NCBI GenBank assembly: GCA_943369525.1
Contig: CALRNL020000003.1
Span: 124,001 to 188,000, forward strand
DNA from: BAIKAL-G1 sp943369525
GTDB lineage: Bacteria; Cyanobacteriota; Cyanobacteriia; PCC-6307; Cyanobiaceae
DNA: 64,000 nucleotides
Reading direction: 5' to 3'
Part shown: positions 33,150 to 41,709 of the stretch, piece by piece
How the letters are laid out: each line of letters opens with the position of its first letter
Numbering within the stretch: the first letter of the stretch is position 1
Made by a program: the position numbers and the translations under genes
The notes under the pieces: model-generated
What the model was told of the DNA's origin: nothing
Databases searched by the model: none
The model's input: only the letters and a program-made list of their open reading frames with translations

Positions 33150-34222
33150 GCCGGACCTGCCCCAGGCCAGTGTTGGTTCCTAGGGATTGTTCGCGATAGA
33201 AAGGATGGTTTTGCCAAGATCCCATCGCCGCCTCCCGTTCCCCTAAGCCAACCTAGGCTGGGACGGCCGAGCTGGTCTGTTCCGCGGGGAAATTGCTGTT
33301 GATGAGCCCCAAGGGACGACGTTGTTAGGTGCAATCAAGTGGCAACTGTTGGGTCGTTTGCTAGTGCGTTACGGTGCCCAGCCAGGCGATAGGGCCCAGC
33401 CCGGTCGGGCTAGTTGTTGCTGTTTTGTGGAGTTGGTCCATTGTCTACGTTTTAACCGGGCTGGTGATCCGCTCTAGCCGGTTCGGGGCCCCCAAATCCC
33501 CACGACGACCTTTGGCCGCCCAGGGGGGCGCTTCGCCCGGATCCGCTCCCCGGTAAGTTGCCTGCTCCCGATGGCAGCCAGGTCCCAGGGCCCAAGGGCG
33601 GCCTGACCAGCTGGAGATGTCAGGGTCGCAGGGCGAATAGGGGTTGGGGAAGGGCCGTTGCTCCCCGTTCGGTCCACCAATGGGGGCACTGGTTTCCCTG
33701 CAACCTGGAGGCCGTAATCACCGCTCCCCAGACCCGGCAAACGCCTTCACAGCCCTGCTGGGCGGAGAAATTGGCGCAGGAGGAGCAGTTGCGAAGCAGT
33801 CCCACCATCAATTCTTAAGAGAATCCGAAGGAGCGTAGCCTTGCCAGGCCAGTCTGCCGGGCTCCCTCCGCGAAACTTCACAGGCCCCCCTCCCGGGCAA
33901 GGGCTGTCCCGTCCCCGGCTTGATGGGACCTGGGAGGGGGGGCCAGGGGTGGTCGGGTCACCGGCGCCGGATTGTTTCCCCTGGGCTTGCAGGAGCTTCG
34001 CTTCAAGATGGCCGATGGCGCCATGGATAAGGAAGGCTGGCCCAACCGGTTTTGGCATGGCCGTGTTGCGGGCAGGCCCGTCACCCTTGAGGGCCTCCAT
34101 CGCCCCAGGCTGTTCGGTGCCGCCAGCCCTAGCTAGGGGGCGTCCCCGGGCATGGCTTGATCAGGGCGGCCGAGACGCAGGCCAGGGGCGGGAACCCGTT
34201 GGGCTGATCACCTTGCGACTGG
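33150..34222. other. Gene-poor region of about 1.07 kb
   Basis: No frame here is convincingly coding. The best candidate is a 60-codon plus frame at 33374-33556 (GTG start) with one hydrophobic stretch (VGLVVAVLWSWSIVYVLTGLVI). A short inverted repeat ATTCT-TAAG-AGAAT-like sequence lies at 33811-33824. The stretch may be a decayed locus or a site of past gene loss. Confidence 0.45.
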
Positions 34223-34861
34223 TTAGGAGAGGTTGTCAGTACTGAAGCGCCTCAGCCTCAGGGTGCAGAGAAGTTCTTCTAGAAGCAGCACTGCTGGTGC
34301 CAGAAATACAAAAAACCCGTTGATACTTGTGAACAAATTTTCAGCCAGGATCAGCAGGATGAAGAGCGCCAGGCCCAGGGCTTCCACCCCCAAAATCCAG
34401 CGCCGAATCGGGCGGGGATAGGCTTGGGCCGCCGTCGCGGCGAGCGTCCTAACGGTGAGCACAAAGGCGGCGAAGTCCACCAGCAGGAAGAGGATCTGGT
34501 ATTGGAAATCAACCCATTGCGAATCACTCCATAGCCAGAAACTACCCTGGCGACCACCGTAAACAATGCAGATGTAGGCGCTTTTGGGAATGATCACTAC
34601 AACCGTCAGGATGCAGCCCAATAGGGCCATCTCCAGGGGTTTCAGTTTGTTGTTTAATTGCACTAAGTTGCGAATTTTATACCACAGCAGTAACATCGTT
34701 ACCGCGATCAGGATGATCGACAGGGTCGTGAACAGTAACGGAGCCCCGCCGATGGTTGGGACCACGTTGGGCTGGCTGGCGGGCACCAGGGTGATGGCCA
34801 CGGCAAAGACGCCATCCACCATGTTCAGCAGGGTGGATGATTCCCTTGGGGTCCCCCGCAT
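34223..34861 (-). CDS. Four- to six-span membrane protein, divergent TMEM175/DUF1211-like
   Basis: 212 residues with about five or six hydrophobic segments. The N-terminus RESSTLLNMVDGVFAVAITLV resembles the selectivity-filter helix motif of bacterial TMEM175 potassium channels (R-x3-FSDAVFAIxxTLL), with MVD replacing FSD. Further segments: LSIILIAVTMLLLWYKI, LEMALLGCILTVVVIIP, YQILFLLVDFAAFVLTV, GLALFILLILAENLF, FFVFLAPAVLLLEELL. One copy of the motif per chain would imply a tetramer, as in bacterial TMEM175. The match is weak and other small membrane families are possible. Lower GC than neighbours. Confidence 0.62.
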   Translation of the reverse strand: MRGTPRESSTLLNMVDGVFAVAITLVPASQPNVVPTIGGAPLLFTTLSIILIAVTMLLLWYKIRNLVQLNNKLKPLEMALLGCILTVVVIIPKSAYICIVYGGRQGSFWLWSDSQWVDFQYQILFLLVDFAAFVLTVRTLAATAAQAYPRPIRRWILGVEALGLALFILLILAENLFTSINGFFVFLAPAVLLLEELLCTLRLRRFSTDNLS

Positions 34862-35142
34862 GGACGCAACGAGTCAATGGGAGCAAGACTACTGCGACCC
34901 AAGCCTGGCTCCCGTTGCCCCGAGCGGCGTCGGTCCAGGACGGGGGCCTAGGGACGGGCCCAGCAGGCTCCACGACGGGGGACTTCCAGGCCGACCCAGG
35001 CCCGGCCAGGTGTTGGTAGCAAGGAATACATCCGCCCGTGGGCGTTCGTTAACACCACCCCTAGGGGGTTGCGCCTCCCGAGCCAGCACCTCTAGTGTTT
35101 TGGCAAGCCTTTGGATCGGGCCTGGCCCCAAACAGCAACGCC

Positions 35143-35499
35143 ATGAAGACGCTGATTAAGACCCTGGCCCACGGTCTCAGCCTCGAAGCCGAGGTCAGGC
35201 CCCTGGCCCCAACGGTCTACACCACGGCGATCCGCTCGGAGGGGGCCCTGGTGGAATCCCTTGCTGGCATTGCCCAGATCGCCCAGGGCCTGGGCTTCAC
35301 CCGCTACCGAGAAACCATCTATTCCCAGGATGGCCTTAGCGCCACCTATCACGCCGAACACGATGATTGGGCGGTGTCCCTGGCGATTGATTGCTGCACC
35401 TTGCGGAAGACCGCATCCCTGGCGGTGAGTGGTATTCACAACGATGAGGCCTATGCCCTCTTTAATGAGGCCACTGCCCAACTCTTTGGGGAGTGTTGA
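35143..35499 (+). CDS. Hypothetical protein
   Basis: 118 residues, start ATG 35143 (MKTLIKTLAHGLSLEAEVRP). Soluble alpha/beta pattern with YTTAIRSEGALVESLAGIAQIAQGLGFTRYRETI and DDWAVSLAIDCCTLRKTASLAVSG. No domain recognised. Balanced composition and lower GC at the 3' side support a real gene. No clear operon partner. Confidence 0.65.
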   Translation: MKTLIKTLAHGLSLEAEVRPLAPTVYTTAIRSEGALVESLAGIAQIAQGLGFTRYRETIYSQDGLSATYHAEHDDWAVSLAIDCCTLRKTASLAVSGIHNDEAYALFNEATAQLFGEC

Positions 35500-36015
35500 T
35501 TGTTGCTAGTGGTTTGATGGTTGGCGATTGAAGCTTATGGTTGGCAGCTGCCATTCAACGTTGTTTTGATGTTGACCGTATTGGGCCTGGCTTGATGGGC
35601 CTTATCCAAGGTATCCATTGGTCTCCTGGTTTTTGGTGCCCTAGGGCATCATGCTGGGGTGAGGCGGCGGCTTCCCTGCCAAGTAATAATCCCAAAGGCT
35701 TGATTAAGTGCGATGCATGGATGGCAGTCCTGGATGTGGACTGTCGCCTGATCGTGCGATTGAGGTTTTATTTAAGCGTTTAGAGGTGGCGGGTTGTGTT
35801 GCCTTGAGCCCTGCGCGAAATCATGGCTTTGGCTTGTATTGAAAGGCGTGAATCCCACTCTGCTTGGGCGAGGCTTCGGGCGGAAAAGGGAGGTAATCCC
35901 AAGGCGAGTTAAGGATTTTGTTTGACCACGGCTTGGGCTGGTTGCCTAATGCGCGCTATACAACTGGAGCAATTCAGTCTGTCTTTTGGAGTAGCTATTT
36001 ATCGATTTTAAAAAA
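35500..36015. other. Intergenic region of about 515 bp
   Basis: Lower GC than average. Contains a repeated ATGGTTGGC word near 35517-35545. An 80-codon plus frame at 35541-35783 has an unlikely composition and is not called. Nothing else identified before tRNA-Ser. Confidence 0.45.
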
Positions 36016-36100
36016 CGGAGAGGGTGGGATTCGAACCCACGGAAGGTTTCCCTTCAAACGATTTCGAGTCGTTCGCTTTCGACCACTCAGCCACCTCTCC
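36016..36100 (-). tRNA. tRNA-Ser (anticodon CGA)
   Basis: 85-nt class II tRNA: acceptor GGAGAGG/CCTCTCC with discriminator G, anticodon stem AACGA/TCGTT enclosing CTCGAAA (anticodon CGA), a long variable arm (GAAGGGAAACCTTC) and T arm GTGGGTTCGAATCCCAC. A TTTTTT tract lies just after the 3' end. CCA not encoded. Confidence 0.95.
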
Positions 36101-36110
36101 AGCTTGTCTT

Positions 36111-36135
36111 GGGGACCAACGGGGCTTGGTTCCCC
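36111..36135. other. Hairpin between comEC and tRNA-Ser
   Basis: GGGGACCAA and TTGGTTCCCC pair as a 9-bp stem (one bulge) around CGGGGC. No T tract follows on either strand, so a terminator is possible but unproven. Confidence 0.35.
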
Positions 36136-36235
36136 TTGGTAGGGGGGCCGTTTAGGCGCAAGTGGCTGGTGAGCCCAGCGGTAGCTGGCAGCACCATGGC
36201 CAAGACCTGATCACCTTAAGCAGCCGCCGGGCCGC

Positions 36236-38371
36236 CTACACCGCCCGCCATCCGGGTGTTGAGCTGGCCGTTATCCACAGGCGATCGGGCCGGAGCTTGG
36301 GCAGGTGGGGGTGTTCCAAGCGCCGCAGGCCAAAGCCCAGCCACAGGCCCGAGATGGACTCCCCGCGCCCCTGGGCTTGCTGCTGCCAGCTTCGCCAGGA
36401 CTGGCGATCGGGCAACAGCAGCCAGCGCAACCTGCCGGCTTGCAGCAGGGCCGCCTGGCTGTCAGCGGCCAGGGGCCGCAGGGCCAACCCCGGGCTTTGC
36501 AGCTGTTGCCCCACCTGCAGGGCTGGGCCGGCGGCGGGGCTGGGCGCTGCACCCGGGGCAAGGGCTAGGCGGGCTTCCGGCCCTTTGGAGGCCCCAGCCC
36601 GGGCCCTCGGGCTAGCGGCGGGCTGGTCGCCCGCTTCGCCGATGGCCGAGAGCACGGTGTCGCCCAAGGCTTGCCAGCACTCGGGGGCCAGGGACGCCAC
36701 CGGATCGCTGAGCCAGATCCAGTCGTAGCGCTGCAGGCCCAGGCCCGTGGCCAGTTGGCGGGCCCGGCCGCAGCTGAACCGATCGGCGGAGCGGCTGACC
36801 AGGGCGCCGCGGCCGCCGTGGCGGGCGACCAGCAGATCCCCCTGGCCCTCGTGAACCAACAGCAGGTGATCGCCGGCGCTCCTGGCCAGGTGCAACGCCA
36901 TGGCGGCGGCCAGGAGCACCAGGCCCGGGCCCCGCCAGCGGCTGACCCTGGGGGGAGCCGCCAGGAGCCAGGGCAGCAGGCCGGCGCTGAACAGCACCAC
37001 CAAGAGGGGATCCAGCCGCCCCAGTTGCCACTGGGCCAGGGGCAGGGCCGCGAACTGGCGGCTGATCCAGAGCAGCAGGTGGGTTAGGGGCAGCAGGGGC
37101 CAGGCCAATAGGCCCAACAGGGCCGGAATGGTTACCGCCACCAGGGCCATCGCCATCGCCCCGAGGGTGAGGGGGGTGAGCAGGGGGCCCACCGCCAGGT
37201 TGGCGGCCACCGCATAGAGGGGCACGCTGCCGAAGTGGAGCAATTGCAGGGGCAGGGTCCAGAGCGAGGCGGCCAGGGGGACCGCCACCGCCACCGCCAG
37301 CCCCTGGCGAGCTTTCCCAGGCGTGGGCCCCGCCAGCCGCTCCTCCAGGGGCCGGGCCGTGAGCAGCAGGCCAGCCGTGGCGGCCACGCTCAGCTGGAAG
37401 CCCACATCCAGCAGCCAGCCCGGCTGCAGCAGTAGCATCAGCAGCAGGCAGAGCAGCAACACCCCCAGGGGCCGGCTGCGGCGACCACTGTCCTGCACCA
37501 GGAAGGCCATCGCCCCCATCACCACGGCCCGCACCACCGAGGGTTGGGGCCCGGCCAGCAGCAGGAACAGCAGCATGGCCCCGAGGGCCAGGCCCCAGCG
37601 CAGGGGCCTGGGGCCGCTGCGGGCCAGGGCCATGACCGCCCCGAGCAGCACCGTGAGGTGAAAGCCCGAGGCGGCCAGGGCATGGGAGAGGCCCGATACC
37701 CGAAAGGCATCGCGCACCTCCAGGGGGACGGGCACCACGGCACTGCCGAGCACCAAGGCCGCCAACACACCGCCGGCCTCGGGGCCGCCGCGCTCCAGCA
37801 GGGCATGGGCCATGCGGCGCCTCAGGTCGGCCACCGGCGTTGCCGGTTGGGCCAGTAGGCGCCAGTGCTCCACATCCAGCACCGTCCAGATGCCCTGGCG
37901 CGCCAACCGCTCCGCCGGGCCCGCCAGTAGGGGATGGGGGGCTGCCCGGGGCCGCCGCAGGCGACCGCCCACCTGCAGGCGCCAACCCTCCTGGAGCTGC
38001 GGGCAAGGGCGGAAGCGCAACTCACTGCGCCCTTGGCGCCATTGCACGGGCACCCGGCAGCCCCTGCCATCGAGGTTGGGCTGGGGATCGGCCAGGAGGG
38101 TGCCAATCCGTTCGATCGCAACCCGTTGGTTGGAGCCCCGGGGAATCAGGGTCGCCGGATCGCCCGGTTGGGGGCCGGGTTGGTGGCCCAGGCCCCAGGC
38201 CAGCAGCAGGGGCAGCAGCACCACCAGCCCCCAGCGGTTTCGGTGGGGGCGACAGAGCCAAAGCCCCAGGCCGATCAAGAGCCCCGTGCCGCCCAGCTGC
38301 AGACCTAGGGGCAGGGGCAACACCCCCAGGCCCAGGGCCAGCAGGGCCAACGACACCACCACGGCCGCCAT
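36236..38371 (-). CDS. comEC: ComEC/Rec2 DNA-uptake channel
   Basis: 711-residue polytopic membrane protein forming the inner membrane channel for transformation. The N-terminus has DUF4131-like membrane segments and an OB-like region. The competence domain follows, with SGLSHALAASGFHLTVLLGAVMALA (the SGLHxAxSGxH-type signature), PSVVRAVVMGAMAFLVQDSGRR, and a series of helices to about residue 480. The C-terminal metallo-beta-lactamase-like domain is reduced: LLLVHEGQGDLLVARHGG and WIWLSDPV are seen but the zinc-binding HxHxDH is not, so nuclease activity is unlikely. It also carries an inserted Ala/Gly/Pro-rich loop (about 585-625). With type IV pilins later in the window, natural competence is plausible. 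Confidence 0.9.
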   Translation of the reverse strand: MAAVVVSLALLALGLGVLPLPLGLQLGGTGLLIGLGLWLCRPHRNRWGLVVLLPLLLAWGLGHQPGPQPGDPATLIPRGSNQRVAIERIGTLLADPQPNLDGRGCRVPVQWRQGRSELRFRPCPQLQEGWRLQVGGRLRRPRAAPHPLLAGPAERLARQGIWTVLDVEHWRLLAQPATPVADLRRRMAHALLERGGPEAGGVLAALVLGSAVVPVPLEVRDAFRVSGLSHALAASGFHLTVLLGAVMALARSGPRPLRWGLALGAMLLFLLLAGPQPSVVRAVVMGAMAFLVQDSGRRSRPLGVLLLCLLLMLLLQPGWLLDVGFQLSVAATAGLLLTARPLEERLAGPTPGKARQGLAVAVAVPLAASLWTLPLQLLHFGSVPLYAVAANLAVGPLLTPLTLGAMAMALVAVTIPALLGLLAWPLLPLTHLLLWISRQFAALPLAQWQLGRLDPLLVVLFSAGLLPWLLAAPPRVSRWRGPGLVLLAAAMALHLARSAGDHLLLVHEGQGDLLVARHGGRGALVSRSADRFSCGRARQLATGLGLQRYDWIWLSDPVASLAPECWQALGDTVLSAIGEAGDQPAASPRARAGASKGPEARLALAPGAAPSPAAGPALQVGQQLQSPGLALRPLAADSQAALLQAGRLRWLLLPDRQSWRSWQQQAQGRGESISGLWLGFGLRRLEHPHLPKLRPDRLWITASSTPGWRAV

Positions 38372-38723
38372 CGGCTCTGCCCAGGGGAAGGGAGCTGGAG
38401 GGTTCCCGTCCCCAGCCGCCCCGGGCCCCGGGCCCAGGTCCAGGGGGCCCCCCGGTCCACCGGGGCCCCGCCCGCTGGCCCGGGGCTAGGGGCCTTAGGG
38501 TTTCTGGACTAGGGGGGTTGGCCCTAGGGGTTTTGGCCCATGCGGCCGCGATCCCGCCGGATCCGCCCCCGTGCCCCCTTCCCCCCTGCGCTTGCCAGTG
38601 CTGCGACCGTCCCGATTGCCTTCCTTGGGGATGGGTCCCATGGGGCCGGGGCCATGGAACCCAGGGCAAAGGGCTTCTGAGCATGCCTCTGGGGCCCCGA
38701 CCCCAGGGCCTCGGCTCGGCCCC
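38372..38723. other. Intergenic region of about 350 bp upstream of the LysM gene
   Basis: Very GC-rich with repeated CTAGGGG words between 38480 and 38540. The frame of the LysM gene stays open back to 38571, but that part has Met/Gly/Pro low complexity. No other gene seen. Confidence 0.45.
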
Positions 38724-39497
38724 ATGCAGACCCCTTGGGGCCGGTTAGGGCGGGTCGCCCAGGCCGGTTGGGCCCTGGGGTTGGTTCTGTTCGGCCTGGC
38801 GGGCGGCGGCTGCGGGGCCGCCCGGGCCCAGGCCCGCACGATCACGGTTGGGGCCGGCGACACCCTGGAGCAGCTGGCCCTCCAGCAGGGGGTCTCCTTG
38901 GAGGAGTTGATCGCCTTAAACGGCATTGGCGATCCCCGCAGCCTCCAGATCGGCCAGCGCCTGCTCCTGCCCAACCGCTCCCGCCCAGGGGCCCCGGCAG
39001 CGAGCACCCCATCCAGCCCGGCCCGCCAGGCTCCCGGGCCCCTCGGGCCCCTTGGGCCCCTGGAGCCCCCGGGGGATGGCACGGGCCTGGCGGCCAGCGC
39101 CGCCCTGTTGCTGAGCCCGGCGGAACGGCGCGACCGGGCCGAACTGGCCCTGCGGGAGCAGTCGGGCCAGGCCCGCTGGAAATGGTTCAACCGCACGGCG
39201 GTGGACTGGGCCGGCTGGAAACTCACCACCAGTGGGGCCCGCTTCACCCTGGTGAAGGGCTCCGATGCCGACCTGGGCGTCAGTCGCGGCGCCGCCTCCG
39301 CCGTGGCCGTGCAGTGCGAAACCCTGCGCCAAACCTGGCGCGTTAACGGCCAATGGCTGGCCTGGGGCGCCGCGGCGCCGGGTTCGGTGGGCCAGCGGAT
39401 CGTGCTCGACCTTTGCAGCAACACCCTCAACAATCCGGCCGTGCCCCTGCCGCCGGCCCCACCGGCCCTGAATGGCGCCGGCCCATCAGCCCCCTAG
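38724..39497 (+). CDS. Secreted LysM-domain protein
   Basis: 257 residues. N-terminal export signal with hydrophobic core (AGWALGLVLFGLAGGG) then C-GAARAQA, which could be a lipobox-like Cys or a signal peptidase I site after AQA. A LysM domain follows (ITVGAGDTLEQLALQQGVSLEELIALNGIGDPRSLQIGQRLLLP, about 38-82), which binds peptidoglycan or related glycans. After a Pro-rich linker comes a C-terminal region with WFNRTAVDWAGWKLTTSGARFTLVKG and two Cys (QCETL, DLCSN). Function unknown; probably a cell-wall-associated protein. Confidence 0.85.
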   Translation: MQTPWGRLGRVAQAGWALGLVLFGLAGGGCGAARAQARTITVGAGDTLEQLALQQGVSLEELIALNGIGDPRSLQIGQRLLLPNRSRPGAPAASTPSSPARQAPGPLGPLGPLEPPGDGTGLAASAALLLSPAERRDRAELALREQSGQARWKWFNRTAVDWAGWKLTTSGARFTLVKGSDADLGVSRGAASAVAVQCETLRQTWRVNGQWLAWGAAAPGSVGQRIVLDLCSNTLNNPAVPLPPAPPALNGAGPSAP

Positions 39498-39676
39498 GGG
39501 CTGGGCAATTTCAGGATCAGGTCACAGACCTGTTGGCTGGGCATCTGCTTGCCGACCAGCGGGGCCACCAGGGCCGTGAGGGGCCGCAGCTTGCAGGGGG
39601 TTACGGCGCTTTCCACGAGGCGCCCCCCCTGGAAGGCCAGCGCCAGCAGCGCCAGATTCATCACCAGGCGCCTCAT
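39494..39676 (-). CDS. Small secreted protein downstream of glyQ
   Basis: 60 residues, start ATG 39676. N-terminal signal-like segment (MRRLVMNLALLALAFQGG) followed by a polar region with two Cys (TPCKLRPL, QQVCDLI). It follows glyQ on the same strand by 65 nt. The ends overlap the convergent LysM gene by 4 nt. No family recognised. Confidence 0.5.
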   Translation of the reverse strand: MRRLVMNLALLALAFQGGRLVESAVTPCKLRPLTALVAPLVGKQMPSQQVCDLILKLPSP

Positions 39677-39720
39677 CGATATCGCCCCATGGGTGGGTCC
39701 TCCTGCAGGGGGGGTAGCCA

Positions 39721-39744
39721 GTCTCAGTCTCAGTCTCAGTCTCA
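39721..39744. repeat. Hexanucleotide microsatellite (GTCTCA)x4 at the glyQ stop
   Basis: Four perfect GTCTCA units. On the minus strand they read as TGAGAC repeats, so the glyQ stop TGA is followed by three further in-frame TGA codons spaced six bases apart. Confidence 0.9.
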
Positions 39745-40641
39745 GGCTGCGGCGGCCAGGGCCTGGCGCTCTGCGGCGCTGAGCAGGGGAAAGCCGAGGG
39801 CCTGGCGCTCCGCCAGCCAGGCTTCGGCCACCTGGCGGGCCAGGTGGCGGATGCGGCCAATCGTGGCGGTGCGCTCCGTCACGGAGATCACGCCGCGGGC
39901 CTCCAGCAGGTTGAAGGTGTGGCTGCACTTGAGCACGTAATCGAGGGCTGGGGCCGGCAGCTGGGCGGCAACCAGATCGGTAGCTTCGGCCTCGTAGAGG
40001 GCAAAGAGCTGGCTGAGGCGCTCGGGGTTTGAGGCCTCAAAGTTGTAGGTGCACTGGCCCTTCTCGAAGGGCAGCCAGATGTCGCCGTAGCTGCGCCGGC
40101 CATCCCAGCTCAGCTCCCAGATGCTCTCCACGTCCTGCAGGTAGGTGGCCAGACGTTCGAGGCCGTAGGTGATTTCAATCGACACGGGCCGGCAATCGAT
40201 GCCGCCGCATTGCTGGAAATAGGTGAACTGGGTCACCTCCATGCCATCGAGCCACACCTCCCAGCCCACCCCCCAGGCCCCCAGGGTGGGGGATTCCCAG
40301 TTGTCTTCGACAAAGCGGATGTCGTGGTCGGCGGCGCGGATGCCCAGGGCTTCCAGGGAGGCCAGGTAGGTCTCCTGGATACCCTCCGGCGAGGGCTTGA
40401 TCAACACCTGGTATTGGAAATAGTGCTGGGCCCGGTTGGGGTTGTCGCCGTAGCGGCCATCGCTGGGCCGGCGGCAAGGTTCCGGGTAGGCCACGGCCCA
40501 GGGCTCCGGTCCGATCGCCCGCAGCACCGTGTGGGGGCTCATGGTGCCGGCCCCCTTTTCGGTGTCGTAGGGCTGCAGGATCAAGCAGCCCCGCTCCGCC
40601 CAGAAGCGATTCAGGGTGCCGATGATGTCCTGGAAATGCAT
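39742..40641 (-). CDS. glyQ: Glycyl-tRNA synthetase alpha subunit
   Basis: Class II aminoacyl-tRNA synthetase catalytic subunit of the bacterial alpha2-beta2 type. Start ATG 40641 (MHFQDIIGTLNRFWAERGC). Signatures: LILQPYDTEKGAGTMSPHTVLRAIGPEPWAVAYPEPCRRPSDGRYGDNPNR, HHYFQ-like AQHYFQYQVLIKPSP, RFVEDNWESPTLGAWGVGWEVWLDGMEVTQFTYFQQ, and PVSIEITYGLERLATYLQ. 299 residues, standard. The stop codon lies in a hexanucleotide microsatellite. The beta subunit gene is not in the window. Confidence 0.96.
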   Translation of the reverse strand: MHFQDIIGTLNRFWAERGCLILQPYDTEKGAGTMSPHTVLRAIGPEPWAVAYPEPCRRPSDGRYGDNPNRAQHYFQYQVLIKPSPEGIQETYLASLEALGIRAADHDIRFVEDNWESPTLGAWGVGWEVWLDGMEVTQFTYFQQCGGIDCRPVSIEITYGLERLATYLQDVESIWELSWDGRRSYGDIWLPFEKGQCTYNFEASNPERLSQLFALYEAEATDLVAAQLPAPALDYVLKCSHTFNLLEARGVISVTERTATIGRIRHLARQVAEAWLAERQALGFPLLSAAERQALAAAA

Positions 40642-40709
40642 GGGCGATCTGGCAGGGGCGATCGAAACGGACTCGCCGGCCTGGGTTGGGGCCATTGTGA
40701 CTTGGAGCC

Positions 40710-41576
40710 TCAGGCCCCCGGGGGCTTGAAGCGATGCCAGGTCCTCCACCCCCCCGGGGGCAAGGCCTGGGACGGGCCCGAACCCAGCTGCACCCGGAGA
40801 AGTTTCGGCCGGCCGGCCTTGAGGCTGAGCCCGGCCCCGAGGCGGAAGCGTTTGCGGCCCTTGAGGAGGGCTCTGTAGACGGTTCGCCCTTGGGAATTGC
40901 GCAGTTCGATCCAGCTGGGACCCCTGGCGATCACGAGCAACTCCTGGGCGCGAGCTGGCCCGGCCCCAGCGGCGGGGGATCCCGGGGCGGCCGCTGGGAT
41001 CGGGCCGGCGATGGCTGGTGCCTGGCGCGGGACCTGGGCTGCTGGCTGGGGTGCTGGTTTTGGTGCCCCCAGGGGCGCGGGGCTGCCTGGGGTGCGGCCA
41101 GGGGCCAGCTGCCGTTGGACCATGCCAAAGGCAAAGGCAGTGAGGGCGGCAACCGAGGCCCCTAGGGCCAGCCGGTAGGGCGGAGACCATCGCCCCGGAG
41201 CCTTCCCTGCATCGGCAGCGGCCTGGTCTTGGCCCCCGGGGTTGGGCTGTTCAGGTGCCCTGGGCGGGGCTCCTGGTTCGGTTCGGGGCGCTTCGGCCCG
41301 GGGCGCTGGCGCTTGGGCGGGGGCCGGAGCTAAGTGCAGTCGGGAGGCCGTACTCGGAAGTGCCCGTTGCAGCTGGTCGCGCAGCAGGAGGTTCTGCTGG
41401 AGCAGCAGCCGTTCTTGCTCGAGCAGGGGCTGGAGCTGCTGGGCGAACTTGCGCTCGTAGATCCCGGGGAGATCGCCAATCAGGGCCTCCAGCTCGCCCA
41501 TCTGCTGGCGGGTGTCGGCCAGCTGGCGCTGGATCGCCTCCAGCTCCCGTTGGTCCCGTTGGGCTTGGTCGTCCAT
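40710..41576 (-). CDS. RodZ-like protein with coiled-coil N-terminus and DUF4115-like C-terminus
   Basis: 288 residues, start ATG 41576. Residues 1-70 form a charged coiled coil (RELEAIQRQLADTRQQMGEL, LLEQERLLLQQNLLLRDQL). A Pro/Ala-rich linker leads to one membrane segment (YRLALGASVAALTAFAFGMV, about 131-150), another Pro-rich linker and a C-terminal extracytoplasmic domain (QELLVIARGPSWIELRNSQGRTVYRALLKGRKRFRLGAGLSLKAGRPKLL) that resembles the RodZ C-terminal DUF4115 domain. RodZ normally starts with an HTH that binds MreB; here it is replaced by the coiled coil. Role uncertain. Confidence 0.72.
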   Translation of the reverse strand: MDDQAQRDQRELEAIQRQLADTRQQMGELEALIGDLPGIYERKFAQQLQPLLEQERLLLQQNLLLRDQLQRALPSTASRLHLAPAPAQAPAPRAEAPRTEPGAPPRAPEQPNPGGQDQAAADAGKAPGRWSPPYRLALGASVAALTAFAFGMVQRQLAPGRTPGSPAPLGAPKPAPQPAAQVPRQAPAIAGPIPAAAPGSPAAGAGPARAQELLVIARGPSWIELRNSQGRTVYRALLKGRKRFRLGAGLSLKAGRPKLLRVQLGSGPSQALPPGGWRTWHRFKPPGA

Positions 41577-41709
41577 GGCATGGCCGGCGGTCCCAGGAGC
41601 AGGGGGCCCAGACCGCCAGCTTGGCAGCCCTGGCCAGGCTGCTGCAAGCGAAGCGGTGGCCGCCGGCCCGCCCCGATGGGCTTCGGCAACGGCGATCGGG
41701 CCCTGGCGC

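Noticed and set aside
33374..34245. Plus-strand open frames of 60-134 codons in the gene-poor stretch
   Set aside because: Composition is Gly/Pro/Arg-rich and looks like random GC-rich DNA; no start context, domain or conserved pattern. Only one frame has a membrane-like stretch and it was left as a remark.
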